Positions 19,803 to 29,160 of a stretch of DNA of 64,000 nt are shown in pieces. The stretch comes from Sulfuricella sp. GTDB lineage: Bacteria > Pseudomonadota > Gammaproteobacteria > Burkholderiales > Sulfuricellaceae. Below the pieces are notes generated by a model. That model was not told where the DNA came from and did not search any database. It saw nothing but the letters and a program-made list of their open reading frames with translations. The translations under genes and the position numbers were made by a program. Within the stretch, counting starts at the first letter, position 1, and every line of letters starts with the position of its first letter. The stretch lies in assembly GCA_041651995.1 (NCBI GenBank), contig JBAZID010000005.1, positions 1-64,000 of the forward strand. The letters run 5' to 3'.

Positions 19803-20880
19803 GGCGAAACAATCCTAACACGGCTGCGTATTGAAACAGCTGGTTGTGGCCGTTGAAGGGCGCAAATTCGCCATTGCCGTAAAAGCCGATCAGGGGCATG
19901 CCGGGAAAACGCTTTTTCATGATCTGCAAATCCAGGTCCACGCCACCATAGAAATAGGGTCCGCGCCCCATGCAGGGGAAGCATAGGCCGAAATCGGGCA
20001 TGCCCTGCAAGTCCTGTTGCAGCGTTTCCGCCATGAGCCGCATGTCACTTTCGGCAGCCAGTGGCTGGCGCATGGCCCAGAACAGTTGTTCGCCGGGCGC
20101 CGGGCGAACCGACAGGGTAACCGAGCCCTGCTGTGGATCGACAGCGATGATGGGCGCCGAACGGAAACGCCCCTCTGCAATCGCCGTGGCAGGGTCGCCA
20201 TAAGTGATGCCGGCCATGACGAGATGCAGCGGCAGCTTTTCGCCGTCACGCAACTCCAGCGGCAGCTCGCGCATCAGCACGTTGAGCGCGGGCTGGCCCG
20301 CCAGCGTTTGCACGTCGAAATCATTTGAGCGGGTAATCTCGAACGGTTGCTGGCTCAGGGGGCGGATGCCCTGTGACACGCCCACCACGCCCCGCGCACC
20401 CTGGATGCGGACTTCGCAGCGCCCGGCCTGCGCCACCCTGCCGCCCTGCCAGACACAAAAAGGGCCCTGCCCGGTGGCATCGCCGGACACTCCGCCGAAG
20501 CGCTGACCGGGCTTGTCCAGCCATTCGGTATGAATGGCGTTGGGGGCCGCCAGGGTGAGCAGCAGGTCTTGCTCAGCGTGCGCCGGCAGCAGGCTGATGC
20601 CCGCGCCAAACACCATGGCAGCGGCGGCTGGAGCATCCAGAACCCAATCCTGATCGGTAAAAATGCCAGCGGCACTGCAACCGACGATCTGGGTGCAGCT
20701 TGCCGCCCGGGCGGCGGCTCGCAGCGCGGGCCGGGGATCGCGGGCGAATTCCGGAGTAAGAAACAGCAGCACGCTGCTGGCGATGGTGAGGCCCGCTTTT
20801 TCCATCGCATCAGAAACCGCCTGATAGGCCAGATCTTCGCTGGCAGAGGGGTGGGTGGCGAGGCCGGTGGCGACTTGCAT
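19795..20880 (-). CDS. stand-alone FIST domain protein
   Basis: A 361-residue protein with a FIST N-terminal domain (SSVLLFLTPEFARDP and CTQIVGCSAAGIFTD) and a FIST C-terminal domain (FPCMGRGPYFYGGVDLDLQ and PLIGFYGNGEFAPFNGHNQL). FIST domains are predicted small-ligand sensors, often attached to chemoreceptors or histidine kinases. Here there is no signalling domain, so it must act through a partner or as an enzyme. First gene of the FIST-DUF1841-DUF3025 unit. Confidence 0.87.
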   Translation of the reverse strand: MQVATGLATHPSASEDLAYQAVSDAMEKAGLTIASSVLLFLTPEFARDPRPALRAAARAASCTQIVGCSAAGIFTDQDWVLDAPAAAAMVFGAGISLLPAHAEQDLLLTLAAPNAIHTEWLDKPGQRFGGVSGDATGQGPFCVWQGGRVAQAGRCEVRIQGARGVVGVSQGIRPLSQQPFEITRSNDFDVQTLAGQPALNVLMRELPLELRDGEKLPLHLVMAGITYGDPATAIAEGRFRSAPIIAVDPQQGSVTLSVRPAPGEQLFWAMRQPLAAESDMRLMAETLQQDLQGMPDFGLCFPCMGRGPYFYGGVDLDLQIMKKRFPGMPLIGFYGNGEFAPFNGHNQLFQYAAVLGLFRHV

Positions 20881-20916
20881 GATTTTAAGCTCAATACTGT
20901 TTACTTAATGAGGCTA

Positions 20917-21099
20917 CATGTAGGTTGGGTTAGCGGCCTTATCGCGCTTGTCCTCGGGTGATCTGGCCGGGGATAACCCAACAAACCCAAATATTCAAAA
21001 CCGTTTTTTAAAAGGGAAGATTGGGTCTGTTGGGTTACGGCGCGAAAAGCCGCGCCTCTTGTACTCGGGCGCTTTAGCCGGGTGAACCCAACCTACATG
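20917..21099. repeat. TAGGTTGGGTT palindromic element, long copy
   Basis: Perfect 15-bp inverted ends CATGTAGGTTGGGTT (20917-20931) and AACCCAACCTACATG (21085-21099) bracket about 150 bp with internal ATAACCCAACAAACCCA and TGTTGGGTTACGGCGCG segments. It lies between the FIST gene and nth. A shorter copy with the same design is at 50955-51039. It has no open reading frame of its own. Confidence 0.8.
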
Positions 21100-21115
21100 A
21101 CTGCTTTTCCCTGGT

Positions 21116-21751
21116 TCAAACCGGACTCTTGCCCTTATATTCGCACAGGTCGCGGATCAGGCATTCGCCGCACAGGGGCTTGCGCGCTTTGCACACGTAG
21201 CGCCCGTGCAGGATCAGCCAGTGGTGGGCATCATGCTTGAACTGCGGCTCGATGGCCTTGAGCAGCTTCTTTTCCACTTCCAGCACAGTCTTGCCCGGCG
21301 CCAGGCCGATGCGGTTGGCGACGCGGAAGATGTGCGTATCCACGGCGATGGTGGGCTGGCCGAAAGCGGTGTTGAGAATGACATTGGCGGTCTTGCGCCC
21401 CACACCGGGGAGTTTTTCCAGCGATTCCCTGCTGGATGGCACCTCGCCGCCATGCTGCTCCAGCAGGATGCGGCAGGTCTCGATCAGGTGCTTTCCCTTG
21501 CTGTTGTACAGTCCGATGGCGTTGATGTATTCCTTCAACTCTTCCAGACCCAGATCGAGCATGGCCTGCGGCGTATTGGCCACGGGGAACAGCCTGGCGG
21601 TGGCGAGATTCACGCCCTTGTCGGTTGCCTGTGCCGAGAGCAGCACCGCCACCAGCAGTTCAAACGGCGTGCGGTAAACCAGTTCGGTGGTGGGATGCAG
21701 ATTGCCGGCTCGAAAGCGGGTGAATATTTCCCGGCGCCTGGCAGCGTTCAT
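21116..21751 (-). CDS. nth: endonuclease III
   Basis: A 211-residue bifunctional DNA glycosylase/AP lyase for oxidised pyrimidines. The helix-hairpin-helix LEKLPGVGRKTANVIL with the catalytic lysine is followed by VDTHIFRVANRIG with the catalytic aspartate. The C-terminal 4Fe-4S motif CKARKPLCGECLIRDLC has the C-x6-C-x2-C-x5-C spacing. It lies 12 nt downstream of rsxE, the same order as the rsx-nth operon of E. coli. Confidence 0.98.
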   Translation of the reverse strand: MNAARRREIFTRFRAGNLHPTTELVYRTPFELLVAVLLSAQATDKGVNLATARLFPVANTPQAMLDLGLEELKEYINAIGLYNSKGKHLIETCRILLEQHGGEVPSSRESLEKLPGVGRKTANVILNTAFGQPTIAVDTHIFRVANRIGLAPGKTVLEVEKKLLKAIEPQFKHDAHHWLILHGRYVCKARKPLCGECLIRDLCEYKGKSPV

Positions 21752-21763
21752 GGGCGAGCCGGA

Positions 21764-22453
21764 TCATGCAGCAACGGTTGCTGCCTGTGGAGCCTGAACC
21801 GGTTCGGCCCTGGCCGCCTTGCGCTGATCAAGCCAGTTCTTGCCGGCAATCAGCAGACCCAGACCAATAAAGGCGCCGGGCGGCAATATGGCGAGCAGGA
21901 AGCCGTGGTAATCGGGAATCACGGTAATTACCCAGGCCTTGGCGGATTCGCCAAAAGCCAGGTCGATCCCGGACAGTAGCGTGCCTTTGCCAAGAATCTC
22001 GCGCATCCCGCCCAGCACGGCTAGCGTCAGGGTCAGACCCATACCGACCATGAAGCCGTCCACCATGGAGGGTAGAACCGGATTCTTGGAGGCAAAGGCT
22101 TCGGCGCGGCCCAGCACGTTGCAGTTCACCACGATGAGCGGCACGAAAATGCCCAGCACCAGGTACAGCGGCTGCATGAAGGCATTCATGGACAGATCGA
22201 TGATAGTCACCAGCACGGCAATGATCAGGATGTACACCGGGATGCGGATTTCACGCGGAATCCAGTTGCGCACCAGCGACACGATGCCATTGCTGAAAGC
22301 CATTACCATGACGGTGGCAATGCCCAGCCCAACACCGTTGACCACGGTGGTGCTCACGGCGAGCAAGGGACACAGGCCGAGCAACGCCACGATACCGGCG
22401 TTGTTCTTCCACAGGCCGTTCCAGATGATTTCCTTGTAGTTCACGTCGCTCAT
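21764..22453 (-). CDS. rsxE: Rnf/Rsx electron transport complex subunit E
   Basis: A 229-residue integral membrane subunit with about six membrane helices. RnfE and RnfA are homologous, inverted partners that build the membrane core through which ions or electrons pass. The conserved segment WKNNAGIVALLGLCPLLAVS is visible near the start. The ATG at 22453 overlaps the rsxG stop as ATGA; a 19-codon upstream extension is possible but not conserved. Last rsx gene before nth. Confidence 0.96.
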   Translation of the reverse strand: MSDVNYKEIIWNGLWKNNAGIVALLGLCPLLAVSTTVVNGVGLGIATVMVMAFSNGIVSLVRNWIPREIRIPVYILIIAVLVTIIDLSMNAFMQPLYLVLGIFVPLIVVNCNVLGRAEAFASKNPVLPSMVDGFMVGMGLTLTLAVLGGMREILGKGTLLSGIDLAFGESAKAWVITVIPDYHGFLLAILPPGAFIGLGLLIAGKNWLDQRKAARAEPVQAPQAATVAA

Positions 22454-23091
22454 TTTGCTTGTTCCTGTGCGGGCGGGGAGAAGACCTTCTCGCGATTGGC
22501 GGAATACCACAACAGCGCCTTGTGCACGGCCTTGACCACCGCCCGCGGCGTGATCGTCGCACCGGTCATGTAGTCGAACTGGCCGCCGTCCTTTTTCACT
22601 TTCCAGTCCTTGGACGGATATTTGTCCAGCGAAGTGCCATCAAAGCCCTTGATCCAGTTGCTCCTGGCAATTTCGATGTAATCACCTAGGCCGGGGGTTT
22701 CCTTGTGCGCTACCACGCGCACGCCGGAAATTTCACCATTCGACTTGATGGCAACGAGCAATTTGATTTTCCCCGCATAGCCGTCAGCTGCGACTGCCTC
22801 AAGCACCAGCGCCGCAGGCTGGCCATCCTTCAGCGCGCGATAAACCAGGGCCGGTTCGGCCGTGCCGAGTTCGGGCACGGCTTGCAGTTCAGCCGCATCC
22901 CTGATGATGTCGTTATCGTACAGTGCGGGCGGCAGGATCTGGGCGATCAGCGCCAGCTTGGCCTTTTTCTCGCTCGCCGCGATGTTGTCCTTGGTGGCGC
23001 CATAGGTCAGCGCCAGCAGGGTCGTACCGACCAGGGCGAAGCCGGCCAGCACCATGGCCAGCTTGACGGAATGGCGGGTATAGGAACTCAT
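22450..23091 (-). CDS. rsxG: Rnf/Rsx electron transport complex subunit G
   Basis: A 213-residue subunit with one N-terminal membrane helix (residues 11-32) and a periplasmic FMN domain. The motif MTGATITPRAV carries the threonine that receives covalent FMN in RnfG/NqrC proteins. The ETPGLGDYIE segment is also typical. It overlaps rsxD and rsxE by four bases on each side, indicating translational coupling. Confidence 0.95.
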   Translation of the reverse strand: MSSYTRHSVKLAMVLAGFALVGTTLLALTYGATKDNIAASEKKAKLALIAQILPPALYDNDIIRDAAELQAVPELGTAEPALVYRALKDGQPAALVLEAVAADGYAGKIKLLVAIKSNGEISGVRVVAHKETPGLGDYIEIARSNWIKGFDGTSLDKYPSKDWKVKKDGGQFDYMTGATITPRAVVKAVHKALLWYSANREKVFSPPAQEQAK

Positions 23092-24128
23092 TCCTTACCT
23101 CCCTTGAACCATTTTCCGGCATGGCCGAATACGCGCGGCTGGGTGTAGGCATCAATCAGCGGCACCGCCGAGTTGAGGAACAGCACGGCAAACGCCACGC
23201 CATCCGGGTAGCCGCCAAACACACGGATGACATAAGCACTGACACCGATCCCCGCGCCAAAAATCAGTTTGCCCAGCAGCGTGGTGGGGCTGGTGACATA
23301 ATCGGTGGCAATGAAAAAGGCGCCCAGCATGGTGCCGCCGGCGAATAGGTGGAACAGCGGCGATGCATACTGGCTGGAATCAAAAAGATAAAACAAACCG
23401 GCAGTGCCGAACATCGCGCCCAGGAAGGACAGCGGAATGTGCCAACTGATGATGCGCTGCTGCCACAGGAACAAGCCTCCGAGCAGGTAGAACAGCGCAA
23501 TGATTTCCGTCCCCTTGCCACTGAGCGTGCTGAAAATTTCCGCGGACTGGATCTCGCCCACGAGACGATCGAGGTGAAGCTGGGTTTTCAGCGTATCCAG
23601 CGGCGTGGCCATGGTGATCGCATCGAGCCTGGCACCCGGCGGCAGCGCGCCGCCAAACATGAAATCCATCTGCTGGGCAAAACTCCAGTGGCTTTGTGCC
23701 AGCACATCCGGTGCCGGCCAGTGCGTCATGTGCGCGGGGAAGGAAATCATCAGCGCGGCGAAGCCCACCATGGCCGGGTTGAAAAGATTATTGCCCAGGC
23801 CGCCATAAAGGTGCTTGGCTATCAGAATGGCGAACACCGTGCCCACCACCACCAGCCACCATGGCGCCAGGGGAGGCATCGAGAGCGCCAGCAGCCAGGC
23901 CGTCACCAGCGCGCTACCATCGAGCAGATAAACGCGCAGCGGGTAGCGGCGCAGATGCAGCACCGCCGCTTCGGTGGCCAGCGCGGTAACACTGGCCAGC
24001 GTGATGCTCACCAGGATGGCGGGGCCGAAAAAATACACGTAAACGGCGATGGCCGGCAGCAAGGCGGCCAGCACCTTGAGCATGATGACGTTGACGGCGG
24101 ATTTATCAGCCACTAGCGGTGAGTTCAT
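23088..24128 (-). CDS. rsxD: Rnf/Rsx electron transport complex subunit D
   Basis: A 346-residue multi-spanning membrane protein of the RnfD/NqrB family. Recognisable segments are GLGNNLFNPAMVGFAALMIS and the periplasmic segment with DAITMATPLDTLKT, whose threonine is the likely covalent FMN attachment site, plus FGGYPDGVAFAVLFLNSAVP at the C-terminus. It is separated from rsxC by 127 bp that hold a dispersed repeat and coupled to rsxG by a 4-bp overlap. Confidence 0.95.
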   Translation of the reverse strand: MNSPLVADKSAVNVIMLKVLAALLPAIAVYVYFFGPAILVSITLASVTALATEAAVLHLRRYPLRVYLLDGSALVTAWLLALSMPPLAPWWLVVVGTVFAILIAKHLYGGLGNNLFNPAMVGFAALMISFPAHMTHWPAPDVLAQSHWSFAQQMDFMFGGALPPGARLDAITMATPLDTLKTQLHLDRLVGEIQSAEIFSTLSGKGTEIIALFYLLGGLFLWQQRIISWHIPLSFLGAMFGTAGLFYLFDSSQYASPLFHLFAGGTMLGAFFIATDYVTSPTTLLGKLIFGAGIGVSAYVIRVFGGYPDGVAFAVLFLNSAVPLIDAYTQPRVFGHAGKWFKGGKE

Positions 24129-24149
24129 GCCATTCCTGATACAGGGTTG

Positions 24150-24227
24150 TCTTTGCGAGCAAAGCGAAGCAATCTCGCTTGCGGCTCATATCCAGAAACA
24201 GATTGCTTCGCTGCGCTCGCAATGACC
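24150..24227. repeat. dispersed GCGAAGCAATCT inverted repeat between rsxC and rsxD
   Basis: TTGCGAGCAAAGCGAAGCAA (from 24153) and TTGCTTCGCTGCGCTCGCAA (from 24203) form a hairpin, the same family as 13862-13941. It interrupts an otherwise overlapping operon. Confidence 0.8.
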
Positions 24228-24255
24228 ATTGGGATAAACACTGAAATCCGGCCCA

Positions 24256-25917
24256 TCATGCGCCCTGCCCTGCATCGGTTTTCTGAGCCGCCACATCATG
24301 TTCCGCGGCTTCCCTGGCGTGCGCTCGCAGCTCGTCAATCTCTTCAATTTTTGCCTGTGCTTCAGGCGGCAGGCCATCCACATTCTGCGGCTGCACCGCG
24401 GCCTTTTTGGCCTTGGCGCGCTCGATGGCCGCCTGGATCGCCGCCTTCCTGGCGGCGGCTGCGGCATCATCGCCGCCCTCTGCGGCGCTACCTGCCTTGG
24501 CCGCCGCTTCAGCCGCCTTGGCCGCATGCCTGGCGGCCTTCTCCTGTTTTTCCCGCTCCTGGCGGAATTCACGGAATTCATGGCGTTCCCGCGCATGGCC
24601 GGAGGCTTTTCTTTCCTTTTCCTGCGCGGCAATCTCGCTCTTGGCGAAACGGTAGAACTGTACCAGCGGAATGTGGCTTGGACAGACGTAGCTGCAGCAG
24701 CCGCACTCGATGCAATCGAACAGCTTGTATTCCTGCGCCTTGTCGAAATTCTTTGCCTTGGAAAACCAGAACAGCTCCTGCGGCTGCAAATCGGCCGGAC
24801 AGGCCTGGGCACAGCGGGTGCAGCGGATGCATGGCATGGCACGCGGCAAGGGCGGGAAAAGCGCTTTCGAGGTAGCGATAATGCAGTTGGTACCCTTCAC
24901 CACCGGCACGCTCAAGTCTGTCAATGGCAGACCCATCATCGGCCCGCCCATGAGATAGCCGGTCGTGTCCGCCTTCGGCCCGGCCAGTTTCGCCAGCTCG
25001 CCAATCGGCGTGCCGATCAGCACTTCGTAATTGCGCGCTTCAGCCATGTTGCCGGTTAGCGTCACCAGGCGGGAAATCACCGGCTCACCGTGGTTGATCA
25101 CACGGTGCATGGTGTAAACCGTGGCGACATTGAAGCATTGCACGCCGATCTTGGGTGCCAATGCACCGCTAGGCACTTCCTTGCCGGTCAGGAGTTTGAT
25201 CAGCTGCTTGGCGCTGCCGCTGGGATAGAGCACCGGCACCGCCACCACTTCGCAGCCGGTCCCCTGGCAGGCGGCCTGCATGGCGGCAATGGCCTCGGGC
25301 TTGTTGTCCTCGATGCCGATCAGGACCTCCCTGGCACCCATGGCGTGTTGCGCGATCATGATGCCCTGCACCACTTCGGCCGCGCGCTCGCGCATCAGCA
25401 TGTCGTCGCAGGTGATATAGGGCTCGCATTCGGCGGCATTGATCACCAGCGTTTCCAGGCTGCTGGCGTTGAGCTTGACGTGACTGGGAAACACCGCCCC
25501 GCCCAGCCCCACCACGCCCATGTCCTGCAAATGCTGGCGCAGCCGGGCGGGATCGAGGGCGCGATAATCCATGGCCTGGCGCTCGATCCAGCGTTCCTCG
25601 CCATCGGTTTCCAGAACGATGGCGAGATCAGGCAGGCCGGAAGGATGAGGCGCAGGCAGCATTTCGATGGCCACCACGCGGCCTGAGCTGGGCGCATGAA
25701 TTGACGATGAAATATAGCCTTCCGCGGCGCCGATCATCTGGCCTTTCAGCACCTGGTCGCCTGCCGACACCACCGCTTTGGCCGGACTGCCGCTGTGCTG
25801 CCGCAGCGGAACGACCAGACGCGCGGGCAAAGGCGCGACGGCAACGCCCAAGCGCGTTGATTCGCTCTTGTGCTCGGCCGGATGGATACCACCGTGGAAA
25901 GGGTAAAGCGTTCTCAT
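24256..25917 (-). CDS. rsxC: Rnf/Rsx electron transport complex subunit C
   Basis: A 553-residue peripheral subunit that is thought to take electrons from NADH. The N-terminal barrel-sandwich region is followed by the FMN/NADH-binding segment [16 protein letters not shown]. Two 4Fe-4S motifs, [12 protein letters not shown] and [12 protein letters not shown], and a long Ala/Lys/Glu-rich C-terminal tail follow (from about residue 440). Such tails are common in RsxC and vary in length. Overlaps rsxB by 4 nt. Confidence 0.96.
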   Translation of the reverse strand: MRTLYPFHGGIHPAEHKSESTRLGVAVAPLPARLVVPLRQHSGSPAKAVVSAGDQVLKGQMIGAAEGYISSSIHAPSSGRVVAIEMLPAPHPSGLPDLAIVLETDGEERWIERQAMDYRALDPARLRQHLQDMGVVGLGGAVFPSHVKLNASSLETLVINAAECEPYITCDDMLMRERAAEVVQGIMIAQHAMGAREVLIGIEDNKPEAIAAMQAACQGTGCEVVAVPVLYPSGSAKQLIKLLTGKEVPSGALAPKIGVQCFNVATVYTMHRVINHGEPVISRLVTLTGNMAEARNYEVLIGTPIGELAKLAGPKADTTGYLMGGPMMGLPLTDLSVPVVKGTNCIIATSKALFPPLPRAMPCIRCTRCAQACPADLQPQELFWFSKAKNFDKAQEYKLFDCIECGCCSYVCPSHIPLVQFYRFAKSEIAAQEKERKASGHARERHEFREFRQEREKQEKAARHAAKAAEAAAKAGSAAEGGDDAAAAARKAAIQAAIERAKAKKAAVQPQNVDGLPPEAQAKIEEIDELRAHAREAAEHDVAAQKTDAGQGA

Positions 25918-26486
25918 GCCCCAGCCTCGACGACATTCCTGGCATCACTGATCGGATAGACCGGATATTGCCATTTCCAGCCGCTCATCCCCTCGTTCAC
26001 CGGCACCATGGCGATGCAGTCCACCGGGCAAGGCGGCAGACACAGCTCACAGCCGGTGCACTCCGCAGCAACGATGGTGTGCATCTGTTTCGCCGCGCCG
26101 ACGATGGCGTCCACCGGGCAGGCCTGGAAGCACAGGGTACAGCCGATACAGGTCTGCTCGTCGATAAAGGCGACCTGCTTTGGCTTGTCCGCGACGTGTC
26201 CGGCAGCGAGAGGCTGCGGATCCACGCCAAGCAGATCGGCAAGACGCAACATGGTGGCCTCGCCACCAGGCGCGCACAGATTGATCGGGGTATTGCCGGC
26301 GCCGATGGCTTCCGCATACGGCTTGCAGCCGGGAAAACCGCACTGGCCACACTGGATCTGCGGCAGGATGGCATCCACCTTTTCCACCAGCGGATTGCCT
26401 TCCACCTTGAATTTCAGGGAAGCGAAGCCGAGCACCGCGCCTAACACCACGGCCAGACCCAGCATTACCAGAAGCGCACTGAGCAT
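25914..26486 (-). CDS. rsxB: Rnf/Rsx electron transport complex subunit B
   Basis: A 190-residue polyferredoxin with an N-terminal membrane helix. The first cluster motif is [16 protein letters not shown]; two ferredoxin motifs, [16 protein letters not shown] and [16 protein letters not shown], follow. It relays electrons between soluble ferredoxin and the membrane subunits. It shares one base with the rsxA stop and four bases with the rsxC start. Confidence 0.96.
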   Translation of the reverse strand: MLSALLVMLGLAVVLGAVLGFASLKFKVEGNPLVEKVDAILPQIQCGQCGFPGCKPYAEAIGAGNTPINLCAPGGEATMLRLADLLGVDPQPLAAGHVADKPKQVAFIDEQTCIGCTLCFQACPVDAIVGAAKQMHTIVAAECTGCELCLPPCPVDCIAMVPVNEGMSGWKWQYPVYPISDARNVVEAGA

Positions 26487-27064
26487 TAAAACTTCACCAG
26501 TCCGGAGAACCCCATCGAGGCGATACTCATCAGCCCCGCCGTGACCATGGCGATGGCGGAGCCCTTGAACGGCAGGGGCACATCCGCGCCTTCCAGGCGC
26601 TCGCGCATGGCAGCGAAGGTGATCAATACCAGGGCAAAACCGATTGCACCGCCAAAACCGAAGAACAGGGATTCAATGAAATTGTGGTTTTCCTGCACAT
26701 TCAGCAGAGGAATACCCAGCACGGCACAGTTGGTGGTAATCAGCGGCAGGTAAATACCCAGCACCTGATACAACACCGGGCTGGTCTTGTGAATGAACAT
26801 TTCCGTGAACTGCACAATGCTGGCAATCACGATGATGAACGACAAGGTACGCAGATAAATCAGCTCCGGTCCGAGCAGGTACTGGTTGATCAGGTAGCTG
26901 GCCCCAGAAGCCAGTGTGAGCACAAAAGCGGTGGCCATACCCATCCCGATCGCCGCGCTCAGCTTCTTGGAAACGCCCATGAACGGGCACAGGCCAAGCA
27001 TTTTGGCGAGCACGATGTTGTTCACGAACACCGTGCCGATCAGGATCAGAAAATAGTTTTCCAT
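26486..27064 (-). CDS. rsxA: Rnf/Rsx electron transport complex subunit A
   Basis: A 192-residue membrane subunit with six predicted helices, starting [20 protein letters not shown] and containing [20 protein letters not shown], both family signatures. It is paralogous to RsxE. It is the first canonical gene of rsxABCDGE, which in nitrate-respiring and autotrophic bacteria can drive reduction of ferredoxin by NADH using the membrane ion gradient. Confidence 0.97.
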   Translation of the reverse strand: MENYFLILIGTVFVNNIVLAKMLGLCPFMGVSKKLSAAIGMGMATAFVLTLASGASYLINQYLLGPELIYLRTLSFIIVIASIVQFTEMFIHKTSPVLYQVLGIYLPLITTNCAVLGIPLLNVQENHNFIESLFFGFGGAIGFALVLITFAAMRERLEGADVPLPFKGSAIAMVTAGLMSIASMGFSGLVKF

Positions 27065-27170
27065 GGGGGGACATCAAAGTGGGCGAGGCAACAGGCGAGA
27101 TTATCGTCCGCACCAACGGATGTTGCAACCACTACACCAGCGAGGACATCGCAGCCAGCGCCGGAATGCG

Positions 27171-27593
27171 TCAGGAGAACAGGGACTGCCACCAACGCCT
27201 GCGGCCCGCGGGAACGATGCCCTTGGGCTGTATTTCTGCCGGAGGCTGGATACTCATCACCCACCCCGGCAAGGGTGGCGGGTTCTTTCCTGACCCACAG
27301 GACGAGCCAAGATTGTTGGGATCGTAGATCTTGATCAGTGCAGGATGCTCCAGATTATCGGCATACACGATGGCACAATAATCTTCCTTGTGATCACGCC
27401 GCAGGAGGGCATCGATTTCCTGAATAAAGTGGCTCACCGCTTCACCGGAAGCTGGCTCAAGCGGCACCGGTTCGCCAATGGCATAGAGGTGCCAGCCAGC
27501 ATCCGGGTCAATCCTGTCCCAGAATTCGGCCAGTTGCTGCCACGACATGAGGCTGTAAAAAGTTCCTAAAAATGCGGTCTTGAAATCCGACAT
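27171..27593 (-). CDS. conserved-looking protein of unknown function upstream of rsxA
   Basis: A 140-residue soluble protein, MSDFKTAFLGTFYSLMSWQQ at the N-terminus. I do not assign a family. It is rich in aromatic and acidic residues and contains CAIVYADNLEHPALIKIYDP followed by a Gly/Pro-rich end with one further Cys (NLGSSCGSG). It lies on the same strand about 106 bp before rsxA, so it may be the first gene of the rnf transcript or a neighbour only. The start at 27593 gives a natural N-terminus; the longer frame adds 29 unlikely residues. Confidence 0.7.
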   Translation of the reverse strand: MSDFKTAFLGTFYSLMSWQQLAEFWDRIDPDAGWHLYAIGEPVPLEPASGEAVSHFIQEIDALLRRDHKEDYCAIVYADNLEHPALIKIYDPNNLGSSCGSGKNPPPLPGWVMSIQPPAEIQPKGIVPAGRRRWWQSLFS

Positions 27594-27754
27594 GAACTGG
27601 CCCGCCCCGGAAAAACTGAAAAGATGCTGCGAATGATGCCGGGTGCGTCCAAATTCAACGACGCTCAAACCGGCAGCCAAATTGGCTATTGATGCGGCTC
27701 GAATTATCCGGCACAGCAGGCACTTAAGCCTTCATTGAAGACAAGCTGCCAAAA

Positions 27755-28177
27755 TTATTTGGCGACTTGTTTCTCTCGCAACTCATCAAGCGTCTTGCAG
27801 TCGATGCACAGCGTTGCAGTGGGGCGTGCTTCCAGGCGTTTCAGGCCGATTTCCACACCGCAGCCCTCGCAGTAGCCATAATCGCCGGCTTCGATCTTGC
27901 CGATGGTTTCATCGATTTTCTTGATCAATTTGCGCTCGCGGTCGCGATTACGCAGCTCCAGCGCCATGTCGGATTCCTGGCTGGCGCGGTCATTGGGGTC
28001 TGCAAACAGAGTCGCTTCATCCTGCATGGTATGAACGGTGCGGTCGATGTCCTGGCTCAGCTCGCCTTTCCAGTCCTCGAGAATTTTGCGAAAATGTGCG
28101 AATTGATCGGGGTTCATATACTCTTCCCCTTTTTTTGGTTCGTAAGGGGTGAACTGCTTGTGTATTTCTGCGGACAT
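27755..28177 (-). CDS. dksA: RNA polymerase-binding transcription factor DksA
   Basis: A 140-residue protein that enters the RNA polymerase secondary channel and, with ppGpp, adjusts transcription of rRNA and biosynthesis genes. The coiled coil carries the tip segment [14 protein letters not shown] with the essential acidic pair. The C-terminal zinc finger is CEGC-x17-CIDC, so it is the classical four-cysteine form. An internal Met at residue 21 is a possible alternative start. Confidence 0.96.
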   Translation of the reverse strand: MSAEIHKQFTPYEPKKGEEYMNPDQFAHFRKILEDWKGELSQDIDRTVHTMQDEATLFADPNDRASQESDMALELRNRDRERKLIKKIDETIGKIEAGDYGYCEGCGVEIGLKRLEARPTATLCIDCKTLDELREKQVAK

Positions 28178-28276
28178 GTGCGCTCTACTCTTCTTTTCGA
28201 TTAATGCAAAACCGCTTTAATAACAGATAATTTTATTAACCGCAAGTTTACCCAATATTCGACAGGAGACAACAAA

Positions 28277-29047
28277 TTGGCTTTGCAGGCATTGATTTTT
28301 GACGTGGACGGCACACTCGCCGACACCGAGCGCGACGGTCATCGCGTGGCATTCAACCTGGCTTTCCGCGAATTCGGACTGGATTGGGACTGGGATGTAG
28401 AGCTGTATGGCAAACTGCTGGCCGTCACCGGCGGCAAGGAGCGCATCCGTTATTTCGTTGAAAGCTTCCTCGAAGGCTACGTCAAGCCCGCCGGCTTCGA
28501 TGAGTTGGTCGCCAGCCTGCACAAGACCAAGACCCGCCACTACACCGAAATGCTCAGCGGAGGACTCATTCCTGTACGCCCCGGCGTCAGGCGCCTGCTG
28601 GAAGAAGCGCGGCAAAGCGGGTTGCGTCTGGCCATCGCCACAACCACCACGCCCGATAACGTGACCGCCCTGCTCAATTACAGCCTGGGAAAAGGCGCCG
28701 AAGACTGGTTCGAGGTCATCGCGGCCGGAGATATCGTTCCGGCCAAGAAACCTGCACCGGATATCTATTTCTGGGCGCTGGAAAAGCTCAAACTGAGCTC
28801 CGCCGAGTGCCTCGCCTTCGAAGACTCCGAAAATGGACTTAAATCCAGTTTGGGTGCCGGCCTGAAAACACTGGTGACCATTAACGACTATACCGCTGAC
28901 CATGACTTCGAAGGTGCGCTAGCCGTTCTGAGCGACCTGGGAGAACCGGGTAATGCCTGCCAGGTATTCCACGGCAACATGCGCGGGCGTGGCTATGTGG
29001 ACGTCCCCCTGCTCAGGCAATGGCATGAGGCCGGTTCGAAAATATAG
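28277..29047 (+). CDS. cbbY: CbbY-type HAD phosphatase
   Basis: A 256-residue haloacid dehalogenase-family phosphatase. Motif I is FDVDGTLADTE (residues 8-18), the cap domain follows, motif II is in IATTTTPDN, and motif III/IV is KKPAPDIYFWALEKL with AFEDSENG. CbbY enzymes dephosphorylate xylulose-1,5-bisphosphate, an inhibitor of RuBisCO; no RuBisCO genes are in the window, so the exact substrate is uncertain. The start is a TTG at 28277 with AGGAG 8 nt upstream; no in-frame ATG lies near. Divergent from dksA. Confidence 0.85.
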   Translation: MALQALIFDVDGTLADTERDGHRVAFNLAFREFGLDWDWDVELYGKLLAVTGGKERIRYFVESFLEGYVKPAGFDELVASLHKTKTRHYTEMLSGGLIPVRPGVRRLLEEARQSGLRLAIATTTTPDNVTALLNYSLGKGAEDWFEVIAAGDIVPAKKPAPDIYFWALEKLKLSSAECLAFEDSENGLKSSLGAGLKTLVTINDYTADHDFEGALAVLSDLGEPGNACQVFHGNMRGRGYVDVPLLRQWHEAGSKI

Positions 29048-29105
29048 AGTCCAGCGAGTCAGGCTGGAAACAGGCTTGCATGATATCGCGGCATGAATGC
29101 TGCGG

Positions 29106-29133
29106 GAGACAGACTGCTGGGGCCTGTTATAAT
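29106..29133 (+). promoter_or_regulatory. probable sigma70 promoter of prfC
   Basis: A perfect TATAAT (29128-29133) with GAGACA (29106-29111, four of six matches to TTGACA) and a 16-bp spacer. Transcription would start near 29140, about 20 nt before the prfC ATG. Confidence 0.55.
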
Positions 29134-29160
29134 CGCTGACTTTTTTACGCCATCCAGACC

